Assembly (NCBI RefSeq): GCF_001590835.1
Contig: NZ_LTAQ01000008.1
Location: forward strand, 20,127-84,126
Source of the DNA: Bacillus gaemokensis
GTDB taxonomy: Bacteria > Bacillota > Bacilli > Bacillales > Bacillaceae_G
DNA: 64,000 nucleotides
Direction of reading: 5' to 3'
A model generated the notes under the pieces. It worked only from the letters and a program-made list of their open reading frames with translations. It was not told the DNA's origin and searched no databases. Position numbers and translations under genes: made by a program. Below, piece after piece: positions 1-9,714 of the stretch. How positions within the stretch are numbered: position 1 is the first letter of the stretch; each line of letters starts with the position of its first letter.

Positions 1-492
1 TGTGCCACCTGCGTGCATGAAAGCAAGTCCATCACCTTCAAGCTTCTGCATAATAAAGCCTTCACCGCCAAAGAAACCACTGCCTATTTTTTTCGTAAAT
101 TCAATTCCGATAGAAACACCTTTTGCAGCGCAAAGAAATGCGTCTTTTTGACAAACGACTTTACCTTGATATTCTGTTAAATTAACCGGAACGATTTTTC
201 CAGGATAAGGTGCAGCAAATGAGACGTGGCGTTTGCCATGACCTGTGTTTGTAAATACAGTCATAAACATACTCTCACCTGTAACGAGACGTTTTCCAGC
301 CCCCATTAATTTTCCGAAGATACCATTAGACTTTCCAGCACCATCGCCGAAAATTGTTTCCATCTCAATGTGGTCTTCCATCATCATCATTGCCCCAGCT
401 TCTGCAATAACGCTCTCTTCTGGATCTAGCTCAATTTCAACAAACTGCATATCATCGCCATATAATTTATACTCAATTTCATGTGCTTTCAT
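1..492 (-). CDS. AIM24/TIGR00266-family protein (C-terminus cut by window edge)
   Basis: The reverse strand reads 164 codons from an ATG at 492 without a stop, so the C-terminal part lies outside the window. The start [20 protein letters not shown], followed by EAGAMMMME and further on a Gly-rich stretch ending GGEGFI, is typical of the AIM24 beta-barrel family (TIGR00266), found widely in bacteria and of unknown biochemical role. A GAGGTGAAAAG ribosome binding site lies just before the ATG. No membrane segment is visible in the part present. The family assignment is by recognition of the sequence pattern; no function should be inferred from it. Confidence 0.8.
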   Translation of the reverse strand, partial: MKAHEIEYKLYGDDMQFVEIELDPEESVIAEAGAMMMMEDHIEMETIFGDGAGKSNGIFGKLMGAGKRLVTGESMFMTVFTNTGHGKRHVSFAAPYPGKIVPVNLTEYQGKVVCQKDAFLCAAKGVSIGIEFTKKIGSGFFGGEGFIMQKLEGDGLAFMHAGGT

Positions 493-665
493 TCTTTTCA
501 CCTCATATGTAGTGGATACTAATGTTGTAGAGAAATTAGTGGAATTAGAAAACTATTGTTTTGTTAATTTTTAAACAAAATAGCATTATATTATGCATGT
601 TTTTTACAAATTTTATTAGTTTATAAAAAAATATAAGAAAAATGCTAGGATGAAAGTGTTCTCAT

Positions 666-694
666 TTGACGTTTTTGATATAGCGTGATATAGT
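666..694 (+). promoter_or_regulatory. Sigma-A promoter of the cold-shock gene
   Basis: TTGACG (666-671), 17 bp, TATAGT (689-694). The ATG of the cold-shock gene is at 838, so the transcript would have a leader of about 135 nt. Long leaders are usual for csp mRNAs, where they control stability and translation. The stretch 493-665 shows no gene, only AT-rich DNA that should hold the promoter of the leftward gene ending at 492. Confidence 0.7.
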
Positions 695-825
695 GAAATC
701 ACTATTGAGCTACATAATGTGGTACGGAAATAAAGCGTGTTTAATTCAAGGCATTAGACTTGTAATACATTCATGTCCTTTATATCCACCTTTTCATGTG
801 GATTCATAGTTTCATTTTTATTTAG

Positions 826-1038
<213 letters not shown>

Positions 1039-1051
1039 TTAGCTAGCTAGA

Positions 1052-1085
1052 AAAAAGCATTCCGAACTTCGGAATGCTTTTTTTA
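1052..1085 (+). terminator. Terminator after csp, probably bidirectional
   Basis: Stem GCATTCCGA / TCGGAATGC flanked by A-runs on the left and T-runs on the right. It serves csp and may also end the leftward yteA transcript, whose stop is at 1083. Confidence 0.85.
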
Positions 1086-1814
1086 TTCCTTCGAACTAGA
1101 TTCACTTGAAGATAATTCACCTTTAAAGGTGCGTTCTTCAAAATCATCTAACATTTGTTCATATTCCTCATGCTCTTCTGTAGCATAAACTTGTGGATTC
1201 TTTCCATACATGTCAGTTCCGATGAAGTTTTCGAAATCCTCTACATAACCGCGTGGTTCTTCAGCATCTACATACATCTCATCAAAATTTTTGGAGTCGC
1301 GGCGCTCTAAGTCAGACGGTGTTTCAGATGTTCCGTACAAAGCGACGTCTTGCCAAGCATCTTCGGCATCGTATCCTACAGCACTATCCATATCGTATTT
1401 GCCAAACGGTGGCTCGACTAACTCTTCTTCGACGGGACGTGCATCTAAGTTTAATTTATTCGTTGTATGTTCAATACAAGTTGTAGCAGTCGGCATTGCT
1501 TCTAATCTTTCCGCCGAAATTTCTTCACCAGATACTTCGCAAATACCGTATGTGCCAGCTTCAATCTTTTGCAGAGCATGTTTTGTATCTTGCAGCTGTT
1601 TATGCCAAAATTCAATGAGCCCTAAATCTTTTTCGCGTTCATATAATTCGGTCGCCATATCACCAGGGTGATTATCATAAGCAGATAACTCTCCAACAGA
1701 TTCCCGTTCAGAAGCACGATTTTCACTCTCATGATTTTGCAGCGTTTGCTCTAGCTCTTGTTGTTGTTTTTCTAAAATGGATTTAAAATGATTGATTTGT
1801 TGTGGAGTTAACAT
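1083..1814 (-). CDS. yteA: YteA-family, DksA/TraR-like protein
   Basis: 243 residues. The N-terminal half is a charged coiled coil (about residues 5-90), followed by a DksA-type hairpin motif around 88-118 with the typical GTYGIC...ERLEAMPTATTC. The C-terminal tail is very acidic. In classical DksA/TraR proteins four Cys bind zinc; here the positions read C92-x2-S95 and C113-x2-H116, so the site is altered. As I recall, YteA-family members of Bacillus (TIGR02890, linked to sporulation) share this. I chose ATG 1814 rather than GTG 1826 because AGGAAGG lies about 10 bases before 1814 but abuts 1826. The product probably modulates RNA polymerase, but that is inference from the family. Confidence 0.8.
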   Translation of the reverse strand: MLTPQQINHFKSILEKQQQELEQTLQNHESENRASERESVGELSAYDNHPGDMATELYEREKDLGLIEFWHKQLQDTKHALQKIEAGTYGICEVSGEEISAERLEAMPTATTCIEHTTNKLNLDARPVEEELVEPPFGKYDMDSAVGYDAEDAWQDVALYGTSETPSDLERRDSKNFDEMYVDAEEPRGYVEDFENFIGTDMYGKNPQVYATEEHEEYEQMLDDFEERTFKGELSSSESSSKE

Positions 1815-1913
1815 AGCAGTATCCACCTTCCTACAATTCGATTTCTTTATGTAGTATGAGCTGGATTACGGGAATTATCCCGCTATTTAAGGGGGAGTGA
1901 TCATGTCGTAAAT

Positions 1914-2020
1914 TGTCGAACGGTCGATATGTTATGTCGAAGCGTCGATATATTGAAAAGAACGCCGATATATGAGGAGAAGCGGTCGATATATTTGCAA
2001 AAGCGCCGATATATTTCGAA
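1914..2020. repeat. Five-unit CGATATAT tandem repeat with ~20.5-bp period
   Basis: The core CGATAT(AT) occurs at 1925, 1946, 1966, 1987 and 2007, that is with spacings 21, 20, 21, 20. Each is preceded by G, C and T or C (CGGT, CGT, CGC) and most are followed by a short A- or G-rich linker. It lies between the ends/starts of two leftward genes (yteA start 1814, menA stop 2066) and encodes nothing convincing in either direction. Confidence 0.8.
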
Positions 2021-2035
2021 AATGGAGGCAATAGA

Positions 2036-2067
2036 AAAAAGAGCTGCGCCAGCAGCTCTTTTTTTCT
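2036..2067 (-). terminator. Terminator of menA
   Basis: Stem GAGCTGC (2041-2047), loop GCCA, stem GCAGCTC (2052-2058), flanked by A and T runs, directly at the menA stop codon. Confidence 0.85.
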
Positions 2068-3019
2068 ATAAGAAATATCCAAGTATCAATCCGATTCCCA
2101 TTAAGAAACCAAATATTGTATTTGTTTTTGCAGTAGCGATCATCGCGGGTACCATTTCCATTGGAATGCTTTTTCCGATGAATCCTTTTGTCGCTTTAAA
2201 TGCTTTTGGTGCACTTAGGAAAACGATCAGCATCCATGGAGATACAATCCCAACAATGATTAGCGCAATTGTCCAAATGTAGGAAATAATGAACATAGAA
2301 GCAAGAACACCAATAGCATTTTCACGTCCCACAATAATTGCTAATGTGTTGCGACCGTTTTCTTTGTCTCCATCTAAATCGCGAATATTATTGGAAAGTA
2401 AAATCGCTCCAATTAAAATCGCATTTGGAATGGATAGTAAAATGATTTCTGATGTTACTGTGCCGGTCTGAATGAAGAATGAAATACCAATAATAATAAC
2501 ACCCATAAATAATCCTGCTGTTAATTCTCCAAAAGGTGTATAGGCAATTGGAAGTGGTCCGCCTGTATAAAGATAGGCAACAGCCATACAAACAAGACCG
2601 ATTGCAGCAAGCCACCAGCTAGAGTTCATACAAATATAAACGCCTAATAGCATCGCGATACCGAAAAAACCAAATGCTAAATTCAGTACTGTTTTTGGCT
2701 CAATGCCGTCGCGGACAATTGCACCGCCAATTCCAACTGAACCTTCATGATCTAATCCTCTTTTATAATCAAAGTATTCATTAAACATGTTTGTTGCTGC
2801 TTGAATGAGAAGACAAGCAAGAAGCATGATAAAGAACAGAGGAAGATGTATTTGATTTATGCCCCCTACTTGCATTGCAAAAGCGGTTCCGATAAAAACG
2901 GGAACAAAAGCAGCTGTTAACGTATGAGGACGTAATAAACTCCACCAAATGCGCCAGCCTGTTTGTTTACTTGGTTTTGGCGGCATAGGAGAGGAATTCG
3001 TGTCGATTTTCATTTCCAT
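2066..3019 (-). CDS. menA: 1,4-dihydroxy-2-naphthoate polyprenyltransferase
   Basis: 317 residues, integral membrane protein with about eight or nine helices. It attaches a polyprenyl (in Bacillus heptaprenyl) chain to 1,4-dihydroxy-2-naphthoate, giving demethylmenaquinone. Both UbiA-family Asp-rich motifs are visible: N80EYFDYKRGLD90 and N211IRDLDGDKENGR. A soluble Pro/Lys-rich N-terminus precedes helix 1. The ATG at 3019 follows AAGGAGG by about 7 bases; an in-frame ATG two codons on is less well placed. It is divergent from menF and the rest of the pathway, sharing a 190-bp control region. Confidence 0.95.
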   Translation of the reverse strand: MEMKIDTNSSPMPPKPSKQTGWRIWWSLLRPHTLTAAFVPVFIGTAFAMQVGGINQIHLPLFFIMLLACLLIQAATNMFNEYFDYKRGLDHEGSVGIGGAIVRDGIEPKTVLNLAFGFFGIAMLLGVYICMNSSWWLAAIGLVCMAVAYLYTGGPLPIAYTPFGELTAGLFMGVIIIGISFFIQTGTVTSEIILLSIPNAILIGAILLSNNIRDLDGDKENGRNTLAIIVGRENAIGVLASMFIISYIWTIALIIVGIVSPWMLIVFLSAPKAFKATKGFIGKSIPMEMVPAMIATAKTNTIFGFLMGIGLILGYFL

Positions 3020-3054
3020 GGTGAATCCTCCTTGTCACGTAATGTACACAATTA

Positions 3055-3083
3055 AGTGTAGGAAAAGCATCATTTAGTGTCAA
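3055..3083 (-). promoter_or_regulatory. menA promoter
   Basis: On the reverse strand TTGACA (3083-3078), 17 bp, TACACT (3060-3055). Its -35 lies in the left arm of a 12-bp inverted repeat shared with the menF promoter. Confidence 0.7.
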
Positions 3084-3137
3084 CGTTTATTTTCTAGGAA
3101 GAGAAGGTGAATTTCTCAGAAATGCTAAACGTTGACA
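3078..3137. repeat. Inverted repeat linking the menA and menF -35 regions
   Basis: TGTCAACGTTTA (3078-3089) and TAAACGTTGACA (3126-3137) are perfect 12-bp complements with 36 bp between. Each arm contains the -35 hexamer of one of the two divergent promoters. Confidence 0.75.
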
Positions 3138-3161
3138 GGTCTTTCGTTTGAGGTGTATCTT
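3132..3161 (+). promoter_or_regulatory. menF operon promoter
   Basis: TTGACA (3132-3137), 18 bp, TATCTT (3156-3161), about 50 bp before the menF GTG. Confidence 0.65.
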
Positions 3162-3210
3162 AAAATCAAGCGTATTTATGACTATTTTTCGCCCATAGGG
3201 GGGAGCCTTT

Positions 3211-4605
3211 GTGATTCAGACGAAACAAAAAGATTTACAAGAAATACTTACTGCAGCTATTAAACGTGCGACTGATGAAAAAACATTGGTTAGTTTTGTA
3301 AAACAAATAGATTGGATGGATCCACTTCTTTTTTATGCAGTAGGAAAACGGATTGCATTCGAAAATAGATGTTATTTTGCAGACCCAGCGCAGCATGTAA
3401 TATTTGCTGGAATTGGTTCTGTTTTCACTATAGCAAACTCTTCTGATAAACGCTTTCAAACTGCTCGGGAAGAATGGCGTAAGGTGCAGGAAAAGGCGAT
3501 TGTTCAAAGGGAAACATATGAATTTGGAACGGGGCCACTCTTATTTGGGGGCTTTTCATTTGACCCAGAAAAAGAGCAAACGGATCTCTGGAAAGAATTT
3601 AAAGATACAACATTGTCGTTACCAGCGTTTCTGTTAACCGTAAAAGATGAAAAAGCATGGTTAACGATAAATACATTTGTTTCAGCGGAAGATTGTGTAG
3701 AGAAGGTGTATGAAGAGATTGTCTCTTTAGAAGAAAGAATTTTACAAGAGAGTAAATTCTCGCTGGCAGAAGAAAAATTAACGGTTACTTCGAAAGTGGA
3801 AGTAGATCCGAAAGCATGGATGAAGGCAATTGAAAAAGTGCAGGATGAAATGCGAAAAGGAAGCGTTCAGAAAGTTGTATTAGCAAGAGAACTAAAGCTA
3901 GTGATGAATCATGATGTTGATTCTGTTCGCGTTTTAGAAGCGCTCCGCATGGGACAACCAGATTGTTATGTATTTTCTTTTGATTATAAAGGGGCGTGTT
4001 TCTTAGGAGCCACACCTGAGAGACTGATTCGAAAAGAAGGCGACAAATTTACATCGATGTGTCTTGCTGGTTCAATTGGTCACGGTGCTTCTATAGAAGA
4101 AAGTAAGAAAAATGGTAATGCACTTCTTCATGATGAAAAGAATTTAGCAGAGCATGGTTATGTAGTGAACATGATACGAGGCGTATTAAATGAGCACTGT
4201 GAATCTGTTACTATTCCGCAGCATCCAGAGTTATTAACAACAAAAAATTTACTACATTTATTTACACCGGTTGAAGCGAAAGGTGAAGCGTCACTTCTGA
4301 CAATGGTGGAAGAGCTGCATCCAACGCCAGCACTTGGCGGAACACCACGCCATGCGGCGATGAAGCTCATTCGTGATGTAGAATTATTAGACAGAGGATT
4401 GTACGGAGCACCGATCGGCTGGATAGATGACAAAGGAAATGGTGAATTTGCGGTAGCACTGCGTTGTGGATTATTGAATGGTGAGAAGGCATCCTTATTT
4501 GCCGGCTGCGGTATTGTAATTGATTCAGTACCACAACTTGAATATGAAGAAACAAGTTTGAAGTTTAGACCGATGCTTGGTGCTTTGGAGGAATTAATGA
4601 AATGA
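3211..4605 (+). CDS. menF: Isochorismate synthase
   Basis: 464 residues. Converts chorismate to isochorismate, the committing step of menaquinone synthesis, in the cytoplasm with Mg2+. The C-terminal half is a chorismate-binding domain: KVVLARE near 220, CLAGSIGHG near 285, the isochorismate-synthase hallmark [11 protein letters not shown] near 370, then a Gly-rich FAGCGIV segment. The N-terminal 190 residues are the usual less conserved half. Start is GTG at 3211 behind GGGGGGAG. It overlaps menD by 4 bases (ATGA), so the two are translationally coupled. Length fits MenF; siderophore paralogues such as DhbC are shorter, and the men context decides. Confidence 0.95.
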   Translation: MIQTKQKDLQEILTAAIKRATDEKTLVSFVKQIDWMDPLLFYAVGKRIAFENRCYFADPAQHVIFAGIGSVFTIANSSDKRFQTAREEWRKVQEKAIVQRETYEFGTGPLLFGGFSFDPEKEQTDLWKEFKDTTLSLPAFLLTVKDEKAWLTINTFVSAEDCVEKVYEEIVSLEERILQESKFSLAEEKLTVTSKVEVDPKAWMKAIEKVQDEMRKGSVQKVVLARELKLVMNHDVDSVRVLEALRMGQPDCYVFSFDYKGACFLGATPERLIRKEGDKFTSMCLAGSIGHGASIEESKKNGNALLHDEKNLAEHGYVVNMIRGVLNEHCESVTIPQHPELLTTKNLLHLFTPVEAKGEASLLTMVEELHPTPALGGTPRHAAMKLIRDVELLDRGLYGAPIGWIDDKGNGEFAVALRCGLLNGEKASLFAGCGIVIDSVPQLEYEETSLKFRPMLGALEELMK

Positions 4606-6356
4606 ACAATCATATAGAAGCATTATCATATTATTTAGGCGCGTTTGTGGACGAATTGGCGCGTCTAAATGTATATGATGTTGTCATTAGTCCAGGTTCA
4701 CGGTCGACGCCGCTAGCCTTGCTAATGGAGCAGCATGAACAGATACAAACATATTTGCATGTAGATGAACGATCAGCTGCCTTTTTCGCGCTTGGTATCG
4801 CGAAAGCAAAGAAGCGTCCTGTAGCGATTTTATGTACATCAGGAACAGCGGCAGCAAACTATTATCCAGCCGTTTGTGAAGCATTTCATTCACGAGTGCC
4901 CCTACTTGTATTAACAGCAGATAGACCGCATGAGCTAAGGGATGTAGGAGCACCACAGGCGATGAACCAAATGAATCTATACGGTTCTTTTGTGAAACAG
5001 TTTATGGAGATGGCACTTCCAGAAGCTAGAGAACCGATGTATCATTATGCTCGTATGACAGCTGGGCGTGCTGTGGCAAGCGCGTGTTTTGCTCCAAAGG
5101 GACCTGTTCATATTAATTTTCCGCTTCGGGAGCCGCTAATTCCTGATTTCTCTTTAGAGTATTTATGGGAAAAGGGCCGCGGAGAATATACTGGGGCGGT
5201 TCATCAGGGAAACACGACGATGACGAGTGAATATGTAAGTTCTCTTATAGGGCGCCTTTCAAGTATGGAAAAGGGGCTTATTGTTTGTGGAGACGATAGT
5301 CATTCGGATTTGCCAGAAGCTATTATGCAGTTTGCTGAGAAAACTGGTTATCCAGTTTTAGCAGATCCACTTTCAAATCTTCGTGCTGGAAACCATGATA
5401 AAGAAATGGTGATAGACTGCTACGATACATTTTTACGAAATGAATTGCTAAAAGATACATGGAAGCCAGATGTCATTATTCGTTTTGGCGGTATGCCAGT
5501 ATCAAAAGCATTAACACAATTTATAAAAAAACAAAAGACTGCTGTTCATATCGTTGTAGATGAGTCTGGAAAATGGAGAGATCCAGCTCTTATGGTAACC
5601 GAAGTAGTATGTGCAAGTGATATCTCGTTTTGTAAAGAGATTACAGATAAGATGTCAAAGAGAGAAAAGAATGATTGGTTCCAGATGTGGAAACATATAA
5701 ATGATAAAACGAAGGAAGAGCTTCGGAAAATCGAAACATATGAAACTGCGTTTGAGGGCAAGGTCATTACGGATATTGTACGTGTATTACCAGAGGAAGC
5801 TACGTTATTCGCCAGTAATAGCATGCCAATTCGTGATACGGATACATTCTTTTTCACGACAGATAAAAACATTCATATCATGGCAAACCGTGGTGTGAAT
5901 GGCATTGATGGAATTATTTCAACAGCATTAGGAGCGAGTACAGTTTGTGAGCCGCTTGTATTAGTAATTGGTGACTTATCATTTTATCATGATCTAAATG
6001 GATTATTAGCAGCAAAATTACATGATTTAAACATAACAATTGTTGTTGTTAATAATGACGGCGGTGGCATTTTCTCATTCTTACCGCAATATGAGTCAAA
6101 AGAACATTTTGAATCATTGTTTGGCACACCACTTGGACTTGATTATGAACATGTTGTCAAAATGTACGGTGGTTCATTTGCGCGTGTAAATGGCTGGGAA
6201 GCATTTCGTGAAGAAGTACAAAAAGGAACAGCTGAAAACGGCTTACACGTTGTGGAAATTTGTACGAACCGAGAAGAAAACTTACAACTTCACCGGGATT
6301 TATGGGCGAATACATCGAAGGTGATTACGGAAATTTTGCAAGGTGAATCGAAATGA
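4602..6356 (+). CDS. menD: SEPHCHC synthase (2-succinyl-5-enolpyruvyl-6-hydroxy-3-cyclohexene-1-carboxylate synthase)
   Basis: 584 residues, thiamine-diphosphate enzyme that joins isochorismate with the succinic semialdehyde unit from 2-oxoglutarate. The N-terminal pyrimidine-binding domain has [15 protein letters not shown] near residue 50 with the cofactor-activating Glu, and [14 protein letters not shown] near 80. The C-terminal pyrophosphate-binding domain has [11 protein letters not shown] near 460 and [13 protein letters not shown] near 488, which binds Mg2+-ThDP. Length is typical for MenD. Coupled to menF upstream (overlap 4602-4605) and to menH downstream (overlap 6353-6356). Confidence 0.95.
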   Translation: MNNHIEALSYYLGAFVDELARLNVYDVVISPGSRSTPLALLMEQHEQIQTYLHVDERSAAFFALGIAKAKKRPVAILCTSGTAAANYYPAVCEAFHSRVPLLVLTADRPHELRDVGAPQAMNQMNLYGSFVKQFMEMALPEAREPMYHYARMTAGRAVASACFAPKGPVHINFPLREPLIPDFSLEYLWEKGRGEYTGAVHQGNTTMTSEYVSSLIGRLSSMEKGLIVCGDDSHSDLPEAIMQFAEKTGYPVLADPLSNLRAGNHDKEMVIDCYDTFLRNELLKDTWKPDVIIRFGGMPVSKALTQFIKKQKTAVHIVVDESGKWRDPALMVTEVVCASDISFCKEITDKMSKREKNDWFQMWKHINDKTKEELRKIETYETAFEGKVITDIVRVLPEEATLFASNSMPIRDTDTFFFTTDKNIHIMANRGVNGIDGIISTALGASTVCEPLVLVIGDLSFYHDLNGLLAAKLHDLNITIVVVNNDGGGIFSFLPQYESKEHFESLFGTPLGLDYEHVVKMYGGSFARVNGWEAFREEVQKGTAENGLHVVEICTNREENLQLHRDLWANTSKVITEILQGESK

Positions 6357-7165
6357 AAGTAACATTGCAAGGTGTAACGTATGAATATGAAGTGGTCGGA
6401 AGTGGAGAACCACTTCTACTTCTTCATGGTTTTACGGGTAGCATGGAAACGTGGCGTCCATTTATTCCTTCATGGAGCAAACAGTTTCAAGTTATCGTAG
6501 TGGATCTTGTTGGGCATGGAAGAACGGAAAGCCCCAAGGAAATTACGCATTATGATATTGAAAATGTAGCTTCGCAAATGAAAGCATTACTTGACCATTT
6601 GCATCTCGAAAAAGCTCATATACTTGGCTATTCGATGGGCGGTAGACTGGCAATTACAATGGCATGTTTGTATCCAAAACGCGTAATTTCTCTGTTATTA
6701 GAAAATTGCACGGCGGGACTTGAGATGGAGGAAGACCGTAAAGAACGCCGCGTGAAAGATGAACAGCTTGCAAATCGAATTGAATCAGAAGGAATAGAAG
6801 CTTTCGTGAACGCTTGGGAAGATATTCCGCTATTTGCAACGCAAAGAAAATTATCACAGGGTGTGCAAGAAGCAGTACGAAAAGAGCGACTTGCCAATAA
6901 TCCAAGAGGACTTGCAAATAGTCTCAGGGGCATGGGAACAGGAGCACAGCCTTCATGGTGGAAGCAGCTTGAAGAGCTTAAATTGCCTGTCTTGTTAATG
7001 AATGGGGAGAGCGATCAAAAGTTCTTTCACATCTTAACAAACATAAAAAAACGCATCCCTCATGCGAAATTTGTCAAAATTGATGGGGCTGGCCATGCAA
7101 TTCATGTGGAACAACCGCAAAAGTTTGATACAATAGTAAAGGGATTTCTTAAAACTATGCAGTGA
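6353..7165 (+). CDS. menH: SHCHC synthase, alpha/beta hydrolase
   Basis: 270 residues. Removes pyruvate from SEPHCHC to give 2-succinyl-6-hydroxy-2,4-cyclohexadiene-1-carboxylate. The alpha/beta-hydrolase triad is visible: nucleophile Ser in GYSMGGRLA near residue 88, Asp in NGESDQ near 220 and His in [11 protein letters not shown] near 250. [12 protein letters not shown] near 23 provides the oxyanion loop. Its ATG overlaps the menD stop (ATGA), so it is translated with it. A 92-bp gap to menB breaks the coupling there. Confidence 0.92.
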   Translation: MKVTLQGVTYEYEVVGSGEPLLLLHGFTGSMETWRPFIPSWSKQFQVIVVDLVGHGRTESPKEITHYDIENVASQMKALLDHLHLEKAHILGYSMGGRLAITMACLYPKRVISLLLENCTAGLEMEEDRKERRVKDEQLANRIESEGIEAFVNAWEDIPLFATQRKLSQGVQEAVRKERLANNPRGLANSLRGMGTGAQPSWWKQLEELKLPVLLMNGESDQKFFHILTNIKKRIPHAKFVKIDGAGHAIHVEQPQKFDTIVKGFLKTMQ

Positions 7166-7257
7166 CACTTTTTTCTTTTGAAGAGGGTAGAGCTTATAGA
7201 TTGGCTAGTGGACAAGTTAAATTGACTATTAGCAAGATAAAAAAGGAGGTAATAGTA

Positions 7258-8076
7258 ATGGCTATTGAATGGGTAAAAGAAGGAAATTACGAAGATATTA
7301 TTTATTCCACATACAATGGTATCGCAAAGATTTCGATTAACCGTCCTGAAGTACATAATGCATTCCGTCCGAAGACGGTAATGGAGTTAATCAATGCTTT
7401 TGCACACGCACGTGATGATGCAAATGTTGGCGTTATCATTTTAACGGGTGAAGGTGGACGTGCATTCTGTTCTGGTGGCGACCAAAAGGTTCGCGGTCAT
7501 GGCGGATATGTAGGTGAGGACCAAATCCCACGCTTAAACGTATTAGACTTACAACGTTTAATTCGCGCAATCCCTAAACCAGTTATTGCAATGGTAGCAG
7601 GTTATGCAATTGGCGGTGGACACGTACTTCATATCGTATGTGACTTAACAATCGCAGCAGACAACGCTGTATTCGGACAAACTGGTCCTAAAGTAGGTAG
7701 CTTTGATGGCGGATACGGAGCTGGTTATTTAGCTCGTATGGTAGGTCATAAGAAAGCTCGTGAAATTTGGTACCTATGTCGTCAATACAGTGCACAAGAA
7801 GCACTTGATATGGGCTTAGTAAACACAGTTGTACCATTAGATCAATTAGAAGCAGAAACAGTACAGTGGGCAGAAGAAATCTTAGGAAACAGCCCAATGG
7901 CACTTCGTTTCTTAAAAGCTGCGTTTAACGCAGATACAGATGGTTTAGCTGGTATCCAGCAACTAGCGGGAGACGCAACGTTATTGTACTACACAACTGA
8001 CGAAGCAAAAGAAGGCCGCGACGCGTTCAAAGAAAAACGCAGCCCGGACTTTGGACAATTCCCTCGTTTTCCGTGA
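7258..8076 (+). CDS. menB: 1,4-dihydroxy-2-naphthoyl-CoA synthase
   Basis: 272 residues, crotonase family. Cyclises o-succinylbenzoyl-CoA to 1,4-dihydroxy-2-naphthoyl-CoA. Diagnostic pieces are [26 protein letters not shown] (oxyanion loop and bicarbonate-linked region), AIGGGHVLH and [22 protein letters not shown]. The ORF is open from 7162, but the ATG at 7258 with AAAAGGAGGT eight bases before it gives the normal MenB start MAIEWV. Codon use is cleaner than in its neighbours, with frequent CGT and GGT, which suggests high expression. It follows biosynthetic order only partly: MenE and MenC act before MenB yet are encoded after it. Confidence 0.96.
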   Translation: MAIEWVKEGNYEDIIYSTYNGIAKISINRPEVHNAFRPKTVMELINAFAHARDDANVGVIILTGEGGRAFCSGGDQKVRGHGGYVGEDQIPRLNVLDLQRLIRAIPKPVIAMVAGYAIGGGHVLHIVCDLTIAADNAVFGQTGPKVGSFDGGYGAGYLARMVGHKKAREIWYLCRQYSAQEALDMGLVNTVVPLDQLEAETVQWAEEILGNSPMALRFLKAAFNADTDGLAGIQQLAGDATLLYYTTDEAKEGRDAFKEKRSPDFGQFPRFP

Positions 8077-8077
8077 T

Positions 8078-8210
8078 TAAAAGCGGAGCCGACTGTTTAG
8101 ACCTGTTGGCTAAGGTTCTTTCGTACAGAAAGTGATTTTTACTTTCTTGTGCGGAAGGTTCTTAGACGCAAGGGTCGAGGAGGCGTAGCTGGATGGGATT
8201 AAAGCGGAAG
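8078..8210 (+). repeat. Folded dispersed-type repeat between menB and menE
   Basis: About 130 bp of unusually GC-rich, non-coding DNA. It starts AAAGCGGAGCCGACTG and ends near GGCGTAGCTGGATGG. It contains an imperfect long hairpin around 8108-8164 (GGTTCTTTCGTACAGAAAGT against ACTTTCTTGTGCGGAAGGTT) and complementary outer parts. From memory its plan resembles structured GCGGA...GGAGCTGGA-type elements scattered in Bacillus and Geobacillus genomes. I cannot name it with certainty. Confidence 0.55.
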
Positions 8211-8211
8211 C

Positions 8212-8250
8212 AAAAAAGAGACTTGATTGTACATCAAGTCTCTTTCTTTA
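8212..8250 (+). terminator. Terminator or attenuator between menB and menE
   Basis: Stem GAGACTTGAT (8218-8227), loop TGTAC, stem ATCAAGTCTC (8233-8242), then TTTCTTT. It stands only 19 bp before the menE ATG, so it probably lowers menE-menC expression relative to menB. Confidence 0.8.
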
Positions 8251-8268
8251 ATGAAAGGAGAATGTGTA

Positions 8269-9714
8269 ATGGAGACGATGCCCAATTGGTTAATGCAACG
8301 TGCATTTCTAACACCAGAGCGCACTGCGATTGAAACGAAAGAGGAGAAGATTACCTTTTTAGAACTGCATGAAAAAGTATTATCTGTTTGTGAACACCTT
8401 TCTTACTTACAGATAGAAAAAGGTCAAAAAGTGGCTGTTCTGATGAAAAATGGTACGGAGATGATTACAGTCATTCACGCTTTATCATATATAGGGGCAG
8501 TGGCTGTACTTCTCAATACACGTCTTTCAAGAGAAGAGCTACTTTGGCAAATGGAAGATGCTGAAGTTGTTTGCTTAATAACGGACCAAGAATTTGAAAC
8601 CGAGCAGGTACCAGTGCATGCATTTGCAGAAGTAGTGGAAGGACAGAAGAAAACTGCAGTCGTTCAAGAGGAATTCTCCTTAGAAGAGGCAATGACGATT
8701 ATTTATACATCAGGGACAACTGGTAAACCGAAAGGCGTTATTTTAACGTATGGCAATCATTGGGCGAGTGCTGTTGGATCATCACTTAATTTAGGGCTTC
8801 GTGATGATGATTGTTGGCTAGCGTGTATGCCGATGTTTCATGTAGGTGGTTTATCTCTTTTAATGAAAAATATTATGTACGGTATGAGGATTTTACTTGT
8901 TCCGAAATATGATCCAGATTTCATTCATGAGGCACTAGAAACAAGAGGAGTTACAATCATATCAGTCGTTTCTAAAATGCTGACAGACCTATTAGATCGA
9001 CTTGGAGAAGGTACCTATCCTAAATCCTTACGATGTGTGTTATTAGGCGGAGGACCAGCACCGAAGCCGTTATTAGAAACATGTGTGGCAAAAGGAATTC
9101 CTGTATATCAAACGTATGGTATGACAGAAACTTCTTCTCAAATCTGTACGCTTTCAGCGGATTACATGTTAACGAAAATTGGATCAGCTGGAAAACCTCT
9201 TTTTTCATGTCAGCTTCGGATTGAGAATGATGGCGAAGTAGTACTGCCGAATGTTGAAGGAGAGATTGTTGTAAAAGGACCGAATGTAACGCGTGGTTAT
9301 TTTAAACGGGAAGATGCGACGCGTGAAACAATAATAAATGGTTGGTTGCATACAGGAGATCTTGGGTATTTGGATGAAGAAGGGTTCCTATATGTATTAG
9401 ATCGCCGCAGTGATTTAATTATTTCAGGCGGAGAAAATATTTATCCAGCGCAAATTGAGGAAGTACTACTTGCTCATGCGGCAGTCGCAGAGGCTGGTGT
9501 TGTTGGAAAAGTAGATGAAAAGTGGGGACAAGTACCAGCTGCATTTATTGTGAAAGCTGACGATATAACAGAAGAAGAGCTTATTCGTTTTTGTGAAGAA
9601 AGGTTAGCGCGATATAAAGTACCGAAAGAAGTACATTTCTTATCTGAGTTACCACGTAATGCTTCAAAAAAATTGTTAAGACGTGAATTAAGGCAGCTAC
9701 TGGAGGAAATGTAG
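8269..9714 (+). CDS. menE: o-Succinylbenzoate-CoA ligase
   Basis: 481 residues, ANL adenylating enzyme. Activates o-succinylbenzoate with ATP and CoA. The AMP-binding loop [11 protein letters not shown] is at 146-156, YGMTETSSQ near 285, the hinge [17 protein letters not shown] near 380, and the catalytic Lys near the end in [12 protein letters not shown]. The reading frame is open from a TTG at 8227, but AAAGGAG at 8254-8260 points to ATG 8269 (METMPNW), the normal start. The stop is directly followed by the ATG of menC. Confidence 0.95.
   Translation: METMPNWLMQRAFLTPERTAIETKEEKITFLELHEKVLSVCEHLSYLQIEKGQKVAVLMKNGTEMITVIHALSYIGAVAVLLNTRLSREELLWQMEDAEVVCLITDQEFETEQVPVHAFAEVVEGQKKTAVVQEEFSLEEAMTIIYTSGTTGKPKGVILTYGNHWASAVGSSLNLGLRDDDCWLACMPMFHVGGLSLLMKNIMYGMRILLVPKYDPDFIHEALETRGVTIISVVSKMLTDLLDRLGEGTYPKSLRCVLLGGGPAPKPLLETCVAKGIPVYQTYGMTETSSQICTLSADYMLTKIGSAGKPLFSCQLRIENDGEVVLPNVEGEIVVKGPNVTRGYFKREDATRETIINGWLHTGDLGYLDEEGFLYVLDRRSDLIISGGENIYPAQIEEVLLAHAAVAEAGVVGKVDEKWGQVPAAFIVKADDITEEELIRFCEERLARYKVPKEVHFLSELPRNASKKLLRRELRQLLEEM

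Noticed and set aside
1914-2020. CRISPR array
   Set aside because: The repeated unit is about 10 bp with 10-bp linkers that are also similar; there are no 30-bp spacers and no cas genes in the window.
1831-2082. An 83-residue leftward open frame across the CGATATAT array
   Set aside because: Its sequence is only the repeat read in one frame (ISAFFSIYRRFDI-type text), with no ribosome binding site; the DNA repeat explains it.
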